Source: Agriterribacter humi
GTDB taxonomy: Bacteria; Bacteroidota; Bacteroidia; Chitinophagales; Chitinophagaceae
Reading direction: 5' to 3'
Assembly (NCBI RefSeq): GCF_009192765.1
Contig: NZ_VOHQ01000002.1
Span: forward strand, 620,001-684,000
DNA length: 64,000 nt
This document shows, one piece after another, positions 44,411 through 52,330 of this stretch. Each line of letters opens with the position of its first letter. Position 1 is the stretch's first letter. The notes beneath the pieces are model-generated. The model worked only from the letters and a program-made list of their open reading frames with translations, had not been told where the DNA came from and made no database searches. The position numbers and the translations under genes are program-made.

Positions 44411-45715
44411 TTAATTTAGAAAAAGACGATTTGAAAAATGTGGGGCTTCAAAAAAGACAATCCATAAGAATGAAATACTAATGATTAAAATAAGTGCAAA
44501 TTCCAGTTTTTTATCTGCTTTTTGCTGATTGATCAAAAGGATAAAATAGTACAAAATAAACGGTACAAGAGAAAAAGTAAGTCTGTCCGCATAATATCCC
44601 AGCGACCAGAAGAAAAGAACATGGGCTATACAGATTAACAAGGGGATAATTGCAATGCTTTGGGTCAAAACTGATAATGAGATATTATTTTTGATAAAAT
44701 ACGGGATAGTTATTGCCGGTAATAACAATGGGAGAAGAATACTTCCGAATGTTTGCAGGAAATACCAGGTATTAACAGAGCCACAGTAAAGAAGATGTTG
44801 CGGTGATATTTTTACGGCATCTGCTATCCATATAAATTGCCTGTATACATTAAGTTCTGAACTTGTAAAATTAATTTCTTTAAATTTTAGTAGTAATATC
44901 CAGGACACGGTTGGTATGGAAAAAAGCAATATCATTGTTGTAAGGCGTATTATTATTGCTCGGTAATTTAACTGATTGCTTTTTGAATAAATATACAGGC
45001 CGGATGCTAAAATAGTTATAAAGAGAAGCAAAAAATTTCCATAGATCAGAAGTGCACATCCTGATAAAAATGAATACAAAAATAGTTTTGCAGGAAGTAT
45101 GTTATTTTGTATGATTTTTATACCTGCATATAGGGAAAGTAGAGGAGTAAGAATATTAAACAGTTGCTGATGCGGAGTCCAGAAAAAATACTTTGTTTCA
45201 TGATTGCCTGCTATCATTAAAAGTGTGAGGATATAAAGCAATTTTCCGTTTTTCCAATAGCCTGATGTTAAGTGGATCAACCTGTCAAACACCAAAAGTG
45301 AGCATAATAAAATTGAAAGATTCAGGAGTATATAGCCCAGATAAAAGCAAAAATACAGCACACCTTTGTCTTTTTCAGATTTCGTTCCGTGTAAGTCCAG
45401 GCTTTTTTTCATTTGCCTTTTGAAAACTGCATGCAGAGGATATGTAGCATAATATATAGAATAACCAACCACTGACCCTATTAGCGCATATGCCGGTCTG
45501 GACTGACGGAGATAGTCAGGTTGAAATAAATAGCCGGGATTAATAGCAACTCCTATAAATGTGAAAGCATCGGCGTTTACCCGGATTCCCATATATTTAT
45601 TTATCTTTATATAGTTGTAATCAAATTCAATGGACCCTTTATTTTCATTATTGGAAAAGAGTAGAAAAATATTAGCAGTCAAAATAATAATTAAGAATAA
45701 TCCAATTTTTTTCAT
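44411..45715 (-). CDS. Polytopic membrane protein of unknown function
   Basis: I do not assign a family. The protein of about 434 residues begins MKKIGLFLIIILTANIF, a first hydrophobic segment, and shows about ten further hydrophobic stretches with a short loop after the first (ENKGSIEFDYNYIKINKYMG). This topology resembles glycan-polymerase or GT-C type proteins, but a catalytic motif is not obvious. The longer frame to 45775 adds 20 residues that would overlap the divergent promoter region, so ATG 45715 is preferred. It is the first gene of the minus-strand cluster, and its AT-rich coding sequence contrasts with the region upstream of 38 kb. Confidence 0.62.
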   Translation of the reverse strand: MKKIGLFLIIILTANIFLLFSNNENKGSIEFDYNYIKINKYMGIRVNADAFTFIGVAINPGYLFQPDYLRQSRPAYALIGSVVGYSIYYATYPLHAVFKRQMKKSLDLHGTKSEKDKGVLYFCFYLGYILLNLSILLCSLLVFDRLIHLTSGYWKNGKLLYILTLLMIAGNHETKYFFWTPHQQLFNILTPLLSLYAGIKIIQNNILPAKLFLYSFLSGCALLIYGNFLLLFITILASGLYIYSKSNQLNYRAIIIRLTTMILLFSIPTVSWILLLKFKEINFTSSELNVYRQFIWIADAVKISPQHLLYCGSVNTWYFLQTFGSILLPLLLPAITIPYFIKNNISLSVLTQSIAIIPLLICIAHVLFFWSLGYYADRLTFSLVPFILYYFILLINQQKADKKLEFALILIISISFLWIVFFEAPHFSNRLFLN

Positions 45716-45776
45716 ATTTAGTTGAGATATTTTGTTAAGATAACCAATATTGAAATAAAACTGCCTGAAGATCAAA

Positions 45777-47393
45777 ATGAGTAATAAGGAGATATGGTTT
45801 TATACTGGAACCGGAATTGTTTTATTGCTGTTCATATCCATTTATTTATGCTTCTCGCCGCACGTTATAAGTATTGACAGCATTTATGGTTTTTTAGCAT
45901 ACAAGGGTACTATACAAACCGGAACTTTCAACGTATTGCAGGATGTTTCTACAATCAATGTTGCTGTTATACAAAAGTATTTTGTAGCGTGGTGGTCTCC
46001 GGGGCAATGGATGTTTCCGGGAGCATTGAATTATCTGTTTGGGTGGAGATTGGGGATTGGAAGCATTTTAATTACATTTATTTTTTCATTATCAGGACTT
46101 TTTGGCTTTTATAAAGTATATAAGTATTTTAAGTTTTCTTCAGCTATTGTTGTTTTTTCTCTTTTGATGATAATTATAAGTGATACCTTCTACACTTCTT
46201 TTATTATATATCAGGGAGGGGAAATTTTATCCTTTGGCATATTTCCGTGGTTCTTATATTACCTTCTTAAGCTTCAGAAATATACCTTCAATAATTTATT
46301 GGTTGTATTGCTTTTATTTTTGTTGTGCTTCGTTGCCAAAACCACTCTTATTATATACTGTGCTATAGCTATCGCTTATAAAATTTTTAAAAACCCTTTA
46401 CAACGCCCTTTGTTTGGAATTTTTAAAGCGGGAAAATCTGACAGGAATAATAAGGTCTTTAAGTTATTTATACCATTGATTACAGGAGCAGGATGTATTT
46501 ATATTTTTTATTTAGATAAAGGGGTAAGGCCATCTTTACTGAATACTTTTCACATGGAGCTTTCAGATTTACTGATCCCTCTATCGGCGCCTTTTTCGGG
46601 TATCCTATCTGTTCAGACCAATATTATCAGAGCTCAGAAAATAATTTTTGGAACAGGGGCTTCATCATATTCCGCATTGATCTTCATTTCAGCAATATAT
46701 GCAATACTGAGTTTTTTGGTTCTCAAGTGTATTTATAAATTTTATAATAGCGAATCATTTACAATTGCTTATAAGCTTGTATCGATTTTTCTCTACGCTG
46801 GTCTCGCCTTTTTTTTTATTATTGCATACAGTTTTGATACAAATATTGATAGTAACGTAAGGCATTTTAAACTTCTTGCATTTTTGTTTTTGCCTGGTCT
46901 TATATCCATAGTTTTTAATTTGCTGAATGCAAGCGTCTTTAGACTGATCATTTCCCTTTTTGTGATTCATTTTGTGGCTGATTTTATATATCTAAAGGAC
47001 AAGTGGACGAATGATCGTTATAAAAGCGTAAATTATTTCTATAGAAATTATGATAATCTGGAAAGACAGGATCAAATGGATGAGGATTCTTATCATAAAT
47101 TGATAGAGCTTGACAGAACAATTCCTTTAATGAGTAATAATAAGCCTGTTCTATTTTTCTTTGAAGGCAATGCAGATATTGCTATGGATATAAAGCATCC
47201 TGCTGTTTTTAATACCGAAAAACAGAAATTCAATACTATGCGATATTGGGGCAACAGAGCGCAGGTTTTTCTTTTTTTATCAAAAAACACTTTACATAAA
47301 AACCCTGACTTTTGTAAATCTTCATTTCCAGATTACAATGATTTTGTAATAATTGATCAAAATAGCCGGTACGTTATCATGAAGGTAGAATGA
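45777..47393 (+). CDS. Polytopic membrane protein of unknown function, GT-C-like topology
   Basis: The 538-residue protein has about twelve hydrophobic segments and a hydrophilic C-terminal part of about 130 residues, probably outside the cytoplasm (from about residue 410). After the first helix comes SPHVISIDSIYGFLAYKGT, an Asp-containing first loop as in GT-C enzymes. The C-terminal segment holds KPVLFFFEGNADIAMDIKHP. It is the only plus-strand gene in the glycan cluster, divergent from 44411-45715 with 61 bases between them. Together they may be a glycan polymerase or transferase pair. No close family is recognised. Confidence 0.62.
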   Translation: MSNKEIWFYTGTGIVLLLFISIYLCFSPHVISIDSIYGFLAYKGTIQTGTFNVLQDVSTINVAVIQKYFVAWWSPGQWMFPGALNYLFGWRLGIGSILITFIFSLSGLFGFYKVYKYFKFSSAIVVFSLLMIIISDTFYTSFIIYQGGEILSFGIFPWFLYYLLKLQKYTFNNLLVVLLLFLLCFVAKTTLIIYCAIAIAYKIFKNPLQRPLFGIFKAGKSDRNNKVFKLFIPLITGAGCIYIFYLDKGVRPSLLNTFHMELSDLLIPLSAPFSGILSVQTNIIRAQKIIFGTGASSYSALIFISAIYAILSFLVLKCIYKFYNSESFTIAYKLVSIFLYAGLAFFFIIAYSFDTNIDSNVRHFKLLAFLFLPGLISIVFNLLNASVFRLIISLFVIHFVADFIYLKDKWTNDRYKSVNYFYRNYDNLERQDQMDEDSYHKLIELDRTIPLMSNNKPVLFFFEGNADIAMDIKHPAVFNTEKQKFNTMRYWGNRAQVFLFLSKNTLHKNPDFCKSSFPDYNDFVIIDQNSRYVIMKVE

Positions 47394-47445
47394 ACATGTA
47401 ATTGTTAGAGTATTTGCAAATGTTGCTGTAAGTCAGGAAGCTCCT

Positions 47446-48045
47446 TTATTTGAATAAGTTTCCCAACTCCATCCCCCTCACCACATATTTCCCTACCATA
47501 TCAAATTCAATATTCACTTTATCTCCTTTTTTTATTTGCTGCATATTGGTATGCTCAAAAGTATAAGGTATAATAGCTACGGCAAAACTGTTTTCGGTTA
47601 CATCAAAAGCGGTAAGACTAATACCATTTACGCAAACAGAACCCTTTTCAATGATCAGGGGGGCAAATTTTTCAGGGAAATGAAAACTGCATTTCCAGCT
47701 CCCGTTCAGCTCTTCTTTTGCTGTGCAGATGGCAGTAGTATCCACATGACCCTGTACTATATGACCGTCTAAACGGCTATCCGGCCGCAGGCATCGTTCC
47801 AGGTTTACTGAGTCGCCCACCTGCAGGTCATTCATATTGGTTTTTTGTAAGGTCTCCTGCACAGCGGTAACCCGGTGGGTTTTATCGCTTATTTCTTCAA
47901 CCGTAAGGCATACCCCATTGTGCGCAACACTCTGATCGGGCTTAAGTTCGGGACTAAGGGCCGATGCCACCCAAAATATCTTATTTGTGCCTTTGGACGC
48001 TATAGAAATAATGCTGCCCGGGGATTCTATAATACCTGTAAACAT
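47446..48045 (-). CDS. ribE: Riboflavin synthase (alpha subunit type)
   Basis: Riboflavin synthase dismutates two molecules of 6,7-dimethyl-8-ribityllumazine to riboflavin and 5-amino-6-ribitylaminouracil. The 199-residue protein consists of two similar lumazine-binding barrels (about 1-95 and 96-190). The first starts MFTGIIESPGSI with SVAHNGVCLTVEEI; the second has GHIVQGHVDTTAICT and SVCVNGISLTAFDV. Both repeats with their NGVCLTV/NGISLTA motifs are intact, so the trimer-type fold should form. No other rib gene is nearby. It is divergent from rpsU. Confidence 0.94.
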   Translation of the reverse strand: MFTGIIESPGSIISIASKGTNKIFWVASALSPELKPDQSVAHNGVCLTVEEISDKTHRVTAVQETLQKTNMNDLQVGDSVNLERCLRPDSRLDGHIVQGHVDTTAICTAKEELNGSWKCSFHFPEKFAPLIIEKGSVCVNGISLTAFDVTENSFAVAIIPYTFEHTNMQQIKKGDKVNIEFDMVGKYVVRGMELGNLFK

Positions 48046-48085
48046 GACTGCAAATTAGCGTTCCCTTCGGAATTTTTGAATTTGG

Positions 48086-48116
48086 TTTGGATTTTAGCTT
48101 TCTTGTATTATCTTTG
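48086..48116 (+). promoter_or_regulatory. rpsU promoter
   Basis: TTTG (48086-48089), 19 bases, then TATCTTTG (48109-48116): a full match to the Bacteroidota -33/-7 consensus. It lies 36 bases before the rpsU start. Confidence 0.75.
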
Positions 48117-48133
48117 CGCTCCTTAAAACTGAT

Positions 48134-48141
48134 AAAGGAGG
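48134..48141 (+). promoter_or_regulatory. Strong Shine-Dalgarno sequence of rpsU
   Basis: AAAGGAGG lies 11 bases before ATG 48153. A perfect anti-SD complement is unusual in this clade, where nearly no other gene in the window has one. It also fixes the rpsU start. Confidence 0.8.
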
Positions 48142-48152
48142 TATACTACATT

Positions 48153-48353
48153 ATGCTTATTATTGATTCCAAAGATTGCGAAAATATAGACAAGGCGCTT
48201 AAAAAGTACAAGAAGAAGTTTGAAAAAGCTAAGATATTGTTGCAATTAAGAGGCCGCCAGTCTTTCACCAAGCCTTCTATCAGGCGCAGGGGAGAGGTAC
48301 TGAAAGCAATCTACAAGCAGAATATTGCTATTGGTAAGATTGAGATCAAATAG
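48153..48353 (+). CDS. rpsU: 30S ribosomal protein bS21
   Basis: bS21 is a small basic protein of the 30S subunit that sits near the anti-Shine-Dalgarno end of 16S rRNA. The 66 residues MLIIDSKDCENIDKALKKYK and RRRGEVLKAIYKQN are a typical Bacteroidota bS21. The start ATG 48153 follows a strong Shine-Dalgarno sequence; the longer frame from 48087 would begin inside the promoter. In Flavobacterium, bS21 helps sequester the anti-SD, and rpsU has an SD, giving a feedback control; the same is likely here. The xer gene follows after an intervening terminator-like hairpin. Confidence 0.95.
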   Translation: MLIIDSKDCENIDKALKKYKKKFEKAKILLQLRGRQSFTKPSIRRRGEVLKAIYKQNIAIGKIEIK

Positions 48354-48380
48354 TCCGGGTCTTTATAAATAATTTGAACA

Positions 48381-48420
48381 GGTAGCTGTAGAGTATATAA
48401 CTTTATGGCTACCTTTTTTT
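48381..48420 (+). terminator. Terminator-like hairpin abutting the xer start codon
   Basis: GGTAGC (48381-48386) pairs with GCTACC (48408-48413) across a 21-base loop, followed by seven T residues ending exactly at ATG 48421. Confidence 0.6.
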
Positions 48421-49326
48421 ATGTTTGATCAGCCTCACATTTCACAGGTACAATCCTTTATTGACTACCTCTGTTTTGAAAAGAGATATTCCCAACACAC
48501 TATTATTGCTTACAGGGATGACCTGGAGCAGTTCTTCACTTATCTTAATAAAGAGTACCCATGTGATAAATTAAATGAAATTTCGTCCTCTTACGTTCGG
48601 TCATGGTTGGCCGGGTTAATGAAGCAAGGGCTTACAGGTAAAACAGTAAACCGGAAAATATCAACGCTTAAAGCTTTTTTTAAATATCATTTAAAAACAG
48701 GCTTGCTTCAAACTACGCCAATGACCACAATTGTAGCACCTAAGATTTCAAAAAAACTTCCGGTGTTTGTGGAACAAAAGCATACGGAAACACTTTTTAA
48801 TCATGTAACATTCCCGGAAGGATGGGACGGACGTACAGAAAGGATGATCCTGGAATTGTTATATGCCACCGGTATGCGTTTAAATGAATTGATCAATATT
48901 AAAGAAAACCAGGTAGATGTTAACCAACTAAATCTTAAAGTACTTGGTAAAGGGAATAAGGAAAGGATCATTCCTCTTAACGCGGCAATAACGGGTAGCA
49001 TCACCGGGTATATGCGGGAGAAACGAATTGAACATAAAACATCTGATACAGTTTATCTCTTAGTTAACAGTAAAGGGAAAAAATTATATCCTAAATATGT
49101 TTACCTGGTTGTAAAAAAATACCTTTCACTTGTTACCACTGTTCAAAAGAAAAGTCCGCATATTCTGCGCCATACTTTTGCCACCCATCTTACCAATCAT
49201 GGTGCAGACCTTAATGCAGTAAAAGAGCTCCTCGGTCATTCCAGTCTTGCAGCCACCCAGGTGTATACGCACAACACTATAGAAAAGTTAAAAGAAGTGT
49301 ATAAAAAGGCGCATCCCAAAGCCTGA
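48421..49326 (+). CDS. Tyrosine recombinase, XerC/XerD-like
   Basis: The 301-residue protein has the SAM-like N-terminal core-binding domain (FIDYLCFEKRYSQHTIIAYR) and the catalytic domain with all residues of the family: Arg153 (ATGMRLNEL), Lys177 (VLGKGNKER), His247 and Arg250 (HILRHTFATHL), His273 (LGHSS) and nucleophile Tyr282 (VYTHN). XerC/XerD resolve chromosome dimers at dif. Its place between rpsU and hpf, and not beside phage genes, favours the housekeeping role over a mobile-element integrase. Which of the two Xer types it is cannot be told here. Confidence 0.9.
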   Translation: MFDQPHISQVQSFIDYLCFEKRYSQHTIIAYRDDLEQFFTYLNKEYPCDKLNEISSSYVRSWLAGLMKQGLTGKTVNRKISTLKAFFKYHLKTGLLQTTPMTTIVAPKISKKLPVFVEQKHTETLFNHVTFPEGWDGRTERMILELLYATGMRLNELINIKENQVDVNQLNLKVLGKGNKERIIPLNAAITGSITGYMREKRIEHKTSDTVYLLVNSKGKKLYPKYVYLVVKKYLSLVTTVQKKSPHILRHTFATHLTNHGADLNAVKELLGHSSLAATQVYTHNTIEKLKEVYKKAHPKA

Positions 49327-49494
49327 TGCATTAAGGTATTGGGAATAAAAAAAATGCGTTCGTTTGCAATAAAGTTTTATTTGAAATCTTATATATAAAG
49401 GCCTAACTTGAGGTTGTTGCAGCTTTGCAGTTACAGCATAAGTTCTTTCTTTTATTTATATTTTAATTGTTCACAGAAATTAAACTGGATTATC

Positions 49495-49800
49495 ATGAAT
49501 GTAAACATTCAAACGGTGCATTTTGATGCCGCATCAAATTTGCTTGAGCATGTTAACAAAAAGATCAAAAAACTGAACAATTTCCATGACAGGATCACCA
49601 CCATTGACGTGTACCTGAAACTGGATAATGTGTCGCACCAGATCAAAGACAAAATAGCAGAAATTAAAGTGAAGGTGCCGCGTTATGCTTTTTTCTCCAA
49701 GGAATCCTCCAAGTCTTTCGAAGAATCGTTTGACGCTGCTTTAGATTCCATTATTGAACAAATCAAACGAAAAAAAGATAAACAGATGCAAGCTGCGTAA
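49495..49800 (+). CDS. hpf: Ribosome hibernation-promoting factor, short type
   Basis: The 101-residue protein belongs to the HPF/RaiA (S30AE) family, which binds the 30S decoding region in stationary phase. Visible marks are VNIQTVHFDAASNLLEHVNKK at the N-terminus, the RITTIDVYLKLDN strand and a basic end (KRKKDKQ). It lacks the dimerisation domain of long HPF, so a short form. ATG 49495 is the only sensible start; the longer frame upstream reads into non-family sequence. A strong terminator follows 3 bases after the stop. Confidence 0.92.
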   Translation: MNVNIQTVHFDAASNLLEHVNKKIKKLNNFHDRITTIDVYLKLDNVSHQIKDKIAEIKVKVPRYAFFSKESSKSFEESFDAALDSIIEQIKRKKDKQMQAA

Positions 49801-49802
49801 AT

Positions 49803-49831
49803 AAAAAAGGCCTCTTAACGGGGCCTTTTTT
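49803..49831 (+). terminator. Rho-independent terminator after hpf
   Basis: A 10-bp stem AAAAAAGGCC/GGCCTTTTTT (49803-49812, 49822-49831) with a 9-base loop. Confidence 0.85.
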
Positions 49832-49917
49832 ATTTCAATTAACCGCTGTTTCCTACACTCCGGTGTCTGTATTTTCATTACCCGGATGCTCTTCTTAAAA
49901 AATTATCTTCATAAATT

Positions 49918-49946
49918 TTTGCATTTAAAGATTTCCGTTACCTTTG
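49918..49946 (+). promoter_or_regulatory. Promoter of the tRNA cluster
   Basis: TTTG (49918-49921), 17 bases, TACCTTTG (49939-49946), 70 bases before tRNA-Thr(TGT). Confidence 0.6.
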
Positions 49947-50016
49947 CCTTCCCAAAAAATGAGGTGGTAAGCCTGTTGGGTGTAAAGTTCTTTACAGGAT
50001 TGAATTTCAATAAAAT

Positions 50017-50090
50017 GCCAGTGTAGCTCAGTTGGCCAGAGCAGCTGATTTGTAATCAGCTGGTCGGGGGTTCGAATCCCTCCACTGGCT
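50017..50090 (+). tRNA. tRNA-Thr (anticodon TGT)
   Basis: A 74-base cloverleaf, acceptor GCCAGTG/CACTGGC, anticodon stem GCTGA/TCAGC with loop TTTGTAA giving TGT, T arm GGGTTCGAATCCC, discriminator T. CCA is not encoded. Confidence 0.95.
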
Positions 50091-50179
50091 CAGGTGTTTA
50101 GTATTGTATATAAGACTTAAAAAATAAGCTGTATCAATACTATCCTGTTTGTTTCATATTAGTTGCGTATACGTATTTT

Positions 50180-50262
<83 letters not shown>

Positions 50263-50309
50263 CAGTTCTTTAATTTCAAATTTGGAATTTCCAATTTCAA
50301 ATTATGATT

Positions 50310-50382
50310 GCGGGAGTAGCTCATTTGGTAGAGCGATAGCCTTCCAAGCTATAGGTGGCCGGTTCGAGCCCGGTCTCCCGCT
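50310..50382 (+). tRNA. tRNA-Gly (anticodon TCC)
   Basis: A 73-base cloverleaf, acceptor GCGGGAG/CTCCCGC, anticodon loop CTTCCAA giving TCC, T arm GGTTCGAGCC. Confidence 0.95.
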
Positions 50383-50435
50383 CAGTAAAATTAGATGACA
50401 GTAGTTAACAACGGAAGCTGTCAGCATATAGACAA

Positions 50436-50507
<72 letters not shown>

Positions 50508-50529
50508 CTGAAAGGAATTGAAAAGTGAT

Positions 50530-50603
50530 GCAGTTATAGTTCAGTGGTAGAGCATCCCGCTGTTAGGGCGGGAAGGTCAAGGGTTCAATTCCCTTTAACG
50601 GCT
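50530..50603 (+). tRNA. tRNA-like unit 1 (apparent GTT, Asn-like anticodon; atypical anticodon arm)
   Basis: The D arm and the whole 3' half (AAGGGTTCAATTCCCTTTAA onward) equal the preceding tRNA-Thr(GGT). The anticodon arm is instead TCCCGC-TGTTAGG-GCGGGA, a 6-bp stem and 7-base loop without T at position 33. The acceptor has an A-G mismatch at its third pair. The identity (Asn by GTT) is doubtful. Confidence 0.5.
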
Positions 50604-50625
50604 CTGAAAGGAATTGAAAAGTGAT

Positions 50626-50699
50626 GCAGTTATAGTTCAGTGGTAGAGCATCCCGCTGTTAGGGCGGGAAGGTCAGGGGTTCAATTCCCTTTAACGGCT
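50626..50699 (+). tRNA. tRNA-like unit 2 (same atypical anticodon arm)
   Basis: A near-identical copy of unit 1 exactly 96 bases further on, with AGGGG replacing AAGGG before TTCAATT in the T arm. The same doubts apply about its anticodon and charging. Confidence 0.5.
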
Positions 50700-50721
50700 C
50701 TGAAAGGAATTGAAAAGTGAT

Positions 50722-50807
50722 GCAGTTATAGTTCAGTGGTAGAGCATCCCGCTGTTAGGGCGGGAAGGTCAGGGGTTCTCCCGAAGATTCGGGACCCTTT
50801 AACGGCT
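50722..50807 (+). pseudogene. tRNA-like unit 3, T loop broken by a palindrome
   Basis: This is the third tandem copy, 96 bases after unit 2. In the T arm the four bases AATT are replaced by a 16-base palindrome (50779-50794), which destroys the T loop. It is expected to be non-functional. Confidence 0.75.
50779..50794. repeat. Short palindrome inside tRNA-like unit 3
   Basis: TCCCGA-AGAT-TCGGGA is a perfect hairpin, preceded by TTC and followed by C. The same frame (TTCTCCCG ... CGGGAC) recurs at 52379-52396. Confidence 0.75.
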
Positions 50808-50937
50808 CTGGATTTTAAATGTATAATACCCTTAACCGGGTTTATAATAATATAAAGCAAATCAGTTTGCAGCCTGTAATATAATGTTTGCGGGATGCAG
50901 CTACAATTTTAAACCGCAACTTTAAAACAGATAACAG

Positions 50938-52125
50938 ATGTCAAAAGAGACCTTCAAGAGGGACAAACCCCACGTTAACGTTGGAACTATCGGTCACGTT
51001 GACCATGGTAAAACTACGCTTACTGCTGCCATTACAGAAGTTCTTTCTAAAAAAGGACTGGCAACGGCAAGAAAGTATGATGACATTGATGGCGCTCCTG
51101 AAGAAAAAGAAAGGGGTATCACCATTAATACCGCTCACGTTGAGTATCAAACAGCTAACCGGCACTACGCTCACGTAGATTGTCCTGGTCACGCTGACTA
51201 TGTAAAGAATATGATTACGGGTGCTGCCCAAATGGACGGGGCTATCCTGGTTGTAGCTGCTACTGATGGTCCTATGCCCCAAACAAGAGAACACATTCTG
51301 TTGGCCCGCCAGGTAGGGGTTCCCCGCATGGTGGTGTTTATGAATAAAGTTGATCTCGTAGATGATCCTGAATTACTGGAACTGGTAGAAATGGAAATCC
51401 GCGAACTGTTAACTAAAAATGGTTTCGATGGCGATAATACACCCATCATTAAGGGTTCCGCTACAGGTGCTTTGGCAGGTGATGCCAAATGGGTTGGCGC
51501 TATTGATGAATTAATGGATGCGGTTGATTCTTATATTCCGTTGCCTCCCCGCCCTGTTGATTTACCATTCCTGATGAGTGTTGAAGACGTGTTTTCAATT
51601 ACCGGTCGTGGTACAGTTGCTACAGGTCGTATTGAAAGAGGTCGCGTTAAAATACAGGAAGGCGTGGAAATCGTTGGTTTAATGGAAAAACCTTTAACAT
51701 CTACCGTTACAGGCGTGGAAATGTTCCGTAAACTGTTAGATGAAGGTGAAGCAGGTGATAATGCCGGTTTACTACTGCGTGGTATTGAAAAAAGCCAGAT
51801 CCGTCGTGGTATGGTTATCTGTAAGCCAGGATCTATTACTCCTCACACCGAATTTAAAGGGGAAGTATATGTGCTGAGCAAGGAAGAAGGTGGGCGTCAT
51901 ACTCCATTTTTCAATAAATACCGTCCTCAGTTCTACTTCCGTACTACCGATGTTACCGGTGAAGTAGAATTGCCTGCAGGAACTGAAATGGTTATGCCTG
52001 GCGATAATACATCACTTTCCGTTAAGCTGATTCAGCCCATTGCAATGGAAAAAGGGCTGAAATTCGCTATTCGTGAAGGTGGACGTACCGTGGGCGCAGG
52101 CCAGGTAACGGAAATTATAAAATAA
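50938..52125 (+). CDS. tuf: Elongation factor Tu
   Basis: EF-Tu delivers aminoacyl-tRNA to the ribosome as a GTP complex. The 395-residue protein is full length with all GTP-binding motifs: P-loop [11 protein letters not shown] (about 18-28), [12 protein letters not shown] switch [10 protein letters not shown] (about 81-89) and the NKVD box (about 136-139). The domain 2 and 3 blocks [12 protein letters not shown] and [14 protein letters not shown] are also present. It lies downstream of the tRNA array and upstream of tRNA-Trp, secE and nusG, a usual bacterial arrangement. Confidence 0.98.
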   Translation: MSKETFKRDKPHVNVGTIGHVDHGKTTLTAAITEVLSKKGLATARKYDDIDGAPEEKERGITINTAHVEYQTANRHYAHVDCPGHADYVKNMITGAAQMDGAILVVAATDGPMPQTREHILLARQVGVPRMVVFMNKVDLVDDPELLELVEMEIRELLTKNGFDGDNTPIIKGSATGALAGDAKWVGAIDELMDAVDSYIPLPPRPVDLPFLMSVEDVFSITGRGTVATGRIERGRVKIQEGVEIVGLMEKPLTSTVTGVEMFRKLLDEGEAGDNAGLLLRGIEKSQIRRGMVICKPGSITPHTEFKGEVYVLSKEEGGRHTPFFNKYRPQFYFRTTDVTGEVELPAGTEMVMPGDNTSLSVKLIQPIAMEKGLKFAIREGGRTVGAGQVTEIIK

Positions 52126-52165
52126 CCACCTGTCCGTTAATAAACGAAAAAACAGGGAAGGTTTG

Positions 52166-52173
52166 TATATTTG
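52166..52173 (+). promoter_or_regulatory. -7 box upstream of tRNA-Trp/secE/nusG
   Basis: TATATTTG matches TAnnTTTG and lies 66 bases before tRNA-Trp, in the gap after tuf. No convincing -33 was found. Confidence 0.5.
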
Positions 52174-52239
52174 CAAAGTATCTGGATAGTATCCAGGTAC
52201 TTTGTTTCTAAATAAGAGGTTCTTTAAATAAAATGCTCT

Positions 52240-52310
52240 ACGGGCATAGTTCAATGGTAGAATAGAGGTCTCCAAAACCTTTGATCAGGGTTCGAATCCT
52301 TGTGCCCGTG
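52240..52310 (+). tRNA. tRNA-Trp (anticodon CCA)
   Basis: A 71-base cloverleaf, acceptor ACGGGCA/TGCCCGT, anticodon stem AGGTC region with CTCCAAA giving CCA, discriminator G. It lies between tuf and secE. Confidence 0.95.
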
Positions 52311-52330
52311 CTTGAAAAAATAATTTATGA

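Larger units (their letters stand above)
50508..50807 (+). repeat. Tandem array of three 96-base tRNA-like units
   Basis: Units at 50508-50603, 50604-50699 and 50700-50807 each comprise a 22-base spacer (CTGAAAGGAATTGAAAAGTG then AT) and a tRNA-like body; the third is 12 bases longer. Confidence 0.85.

Noticed and set aside
38376-47393. Glycan cluster as a complete O-antigen or capsule locus
   Set aside because: No flippase (Wzx), polymerase (Wzy) or chain-length regulator, and no nucleotide-sugar pathway genes were recognised within it.
48421-49326. Xer-like recombinase as integrase of a mobile element
   Set aside because: No att-like repeats, phage or conjugation genes are near, and it sits between rpsU and hpf.
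50508-50807. Regular 96-base repeats as a CRISPR array
   Set aside because: The repeats are nearly identical over their whole length, with no unique spacers, and each contains a tRNA-like body.
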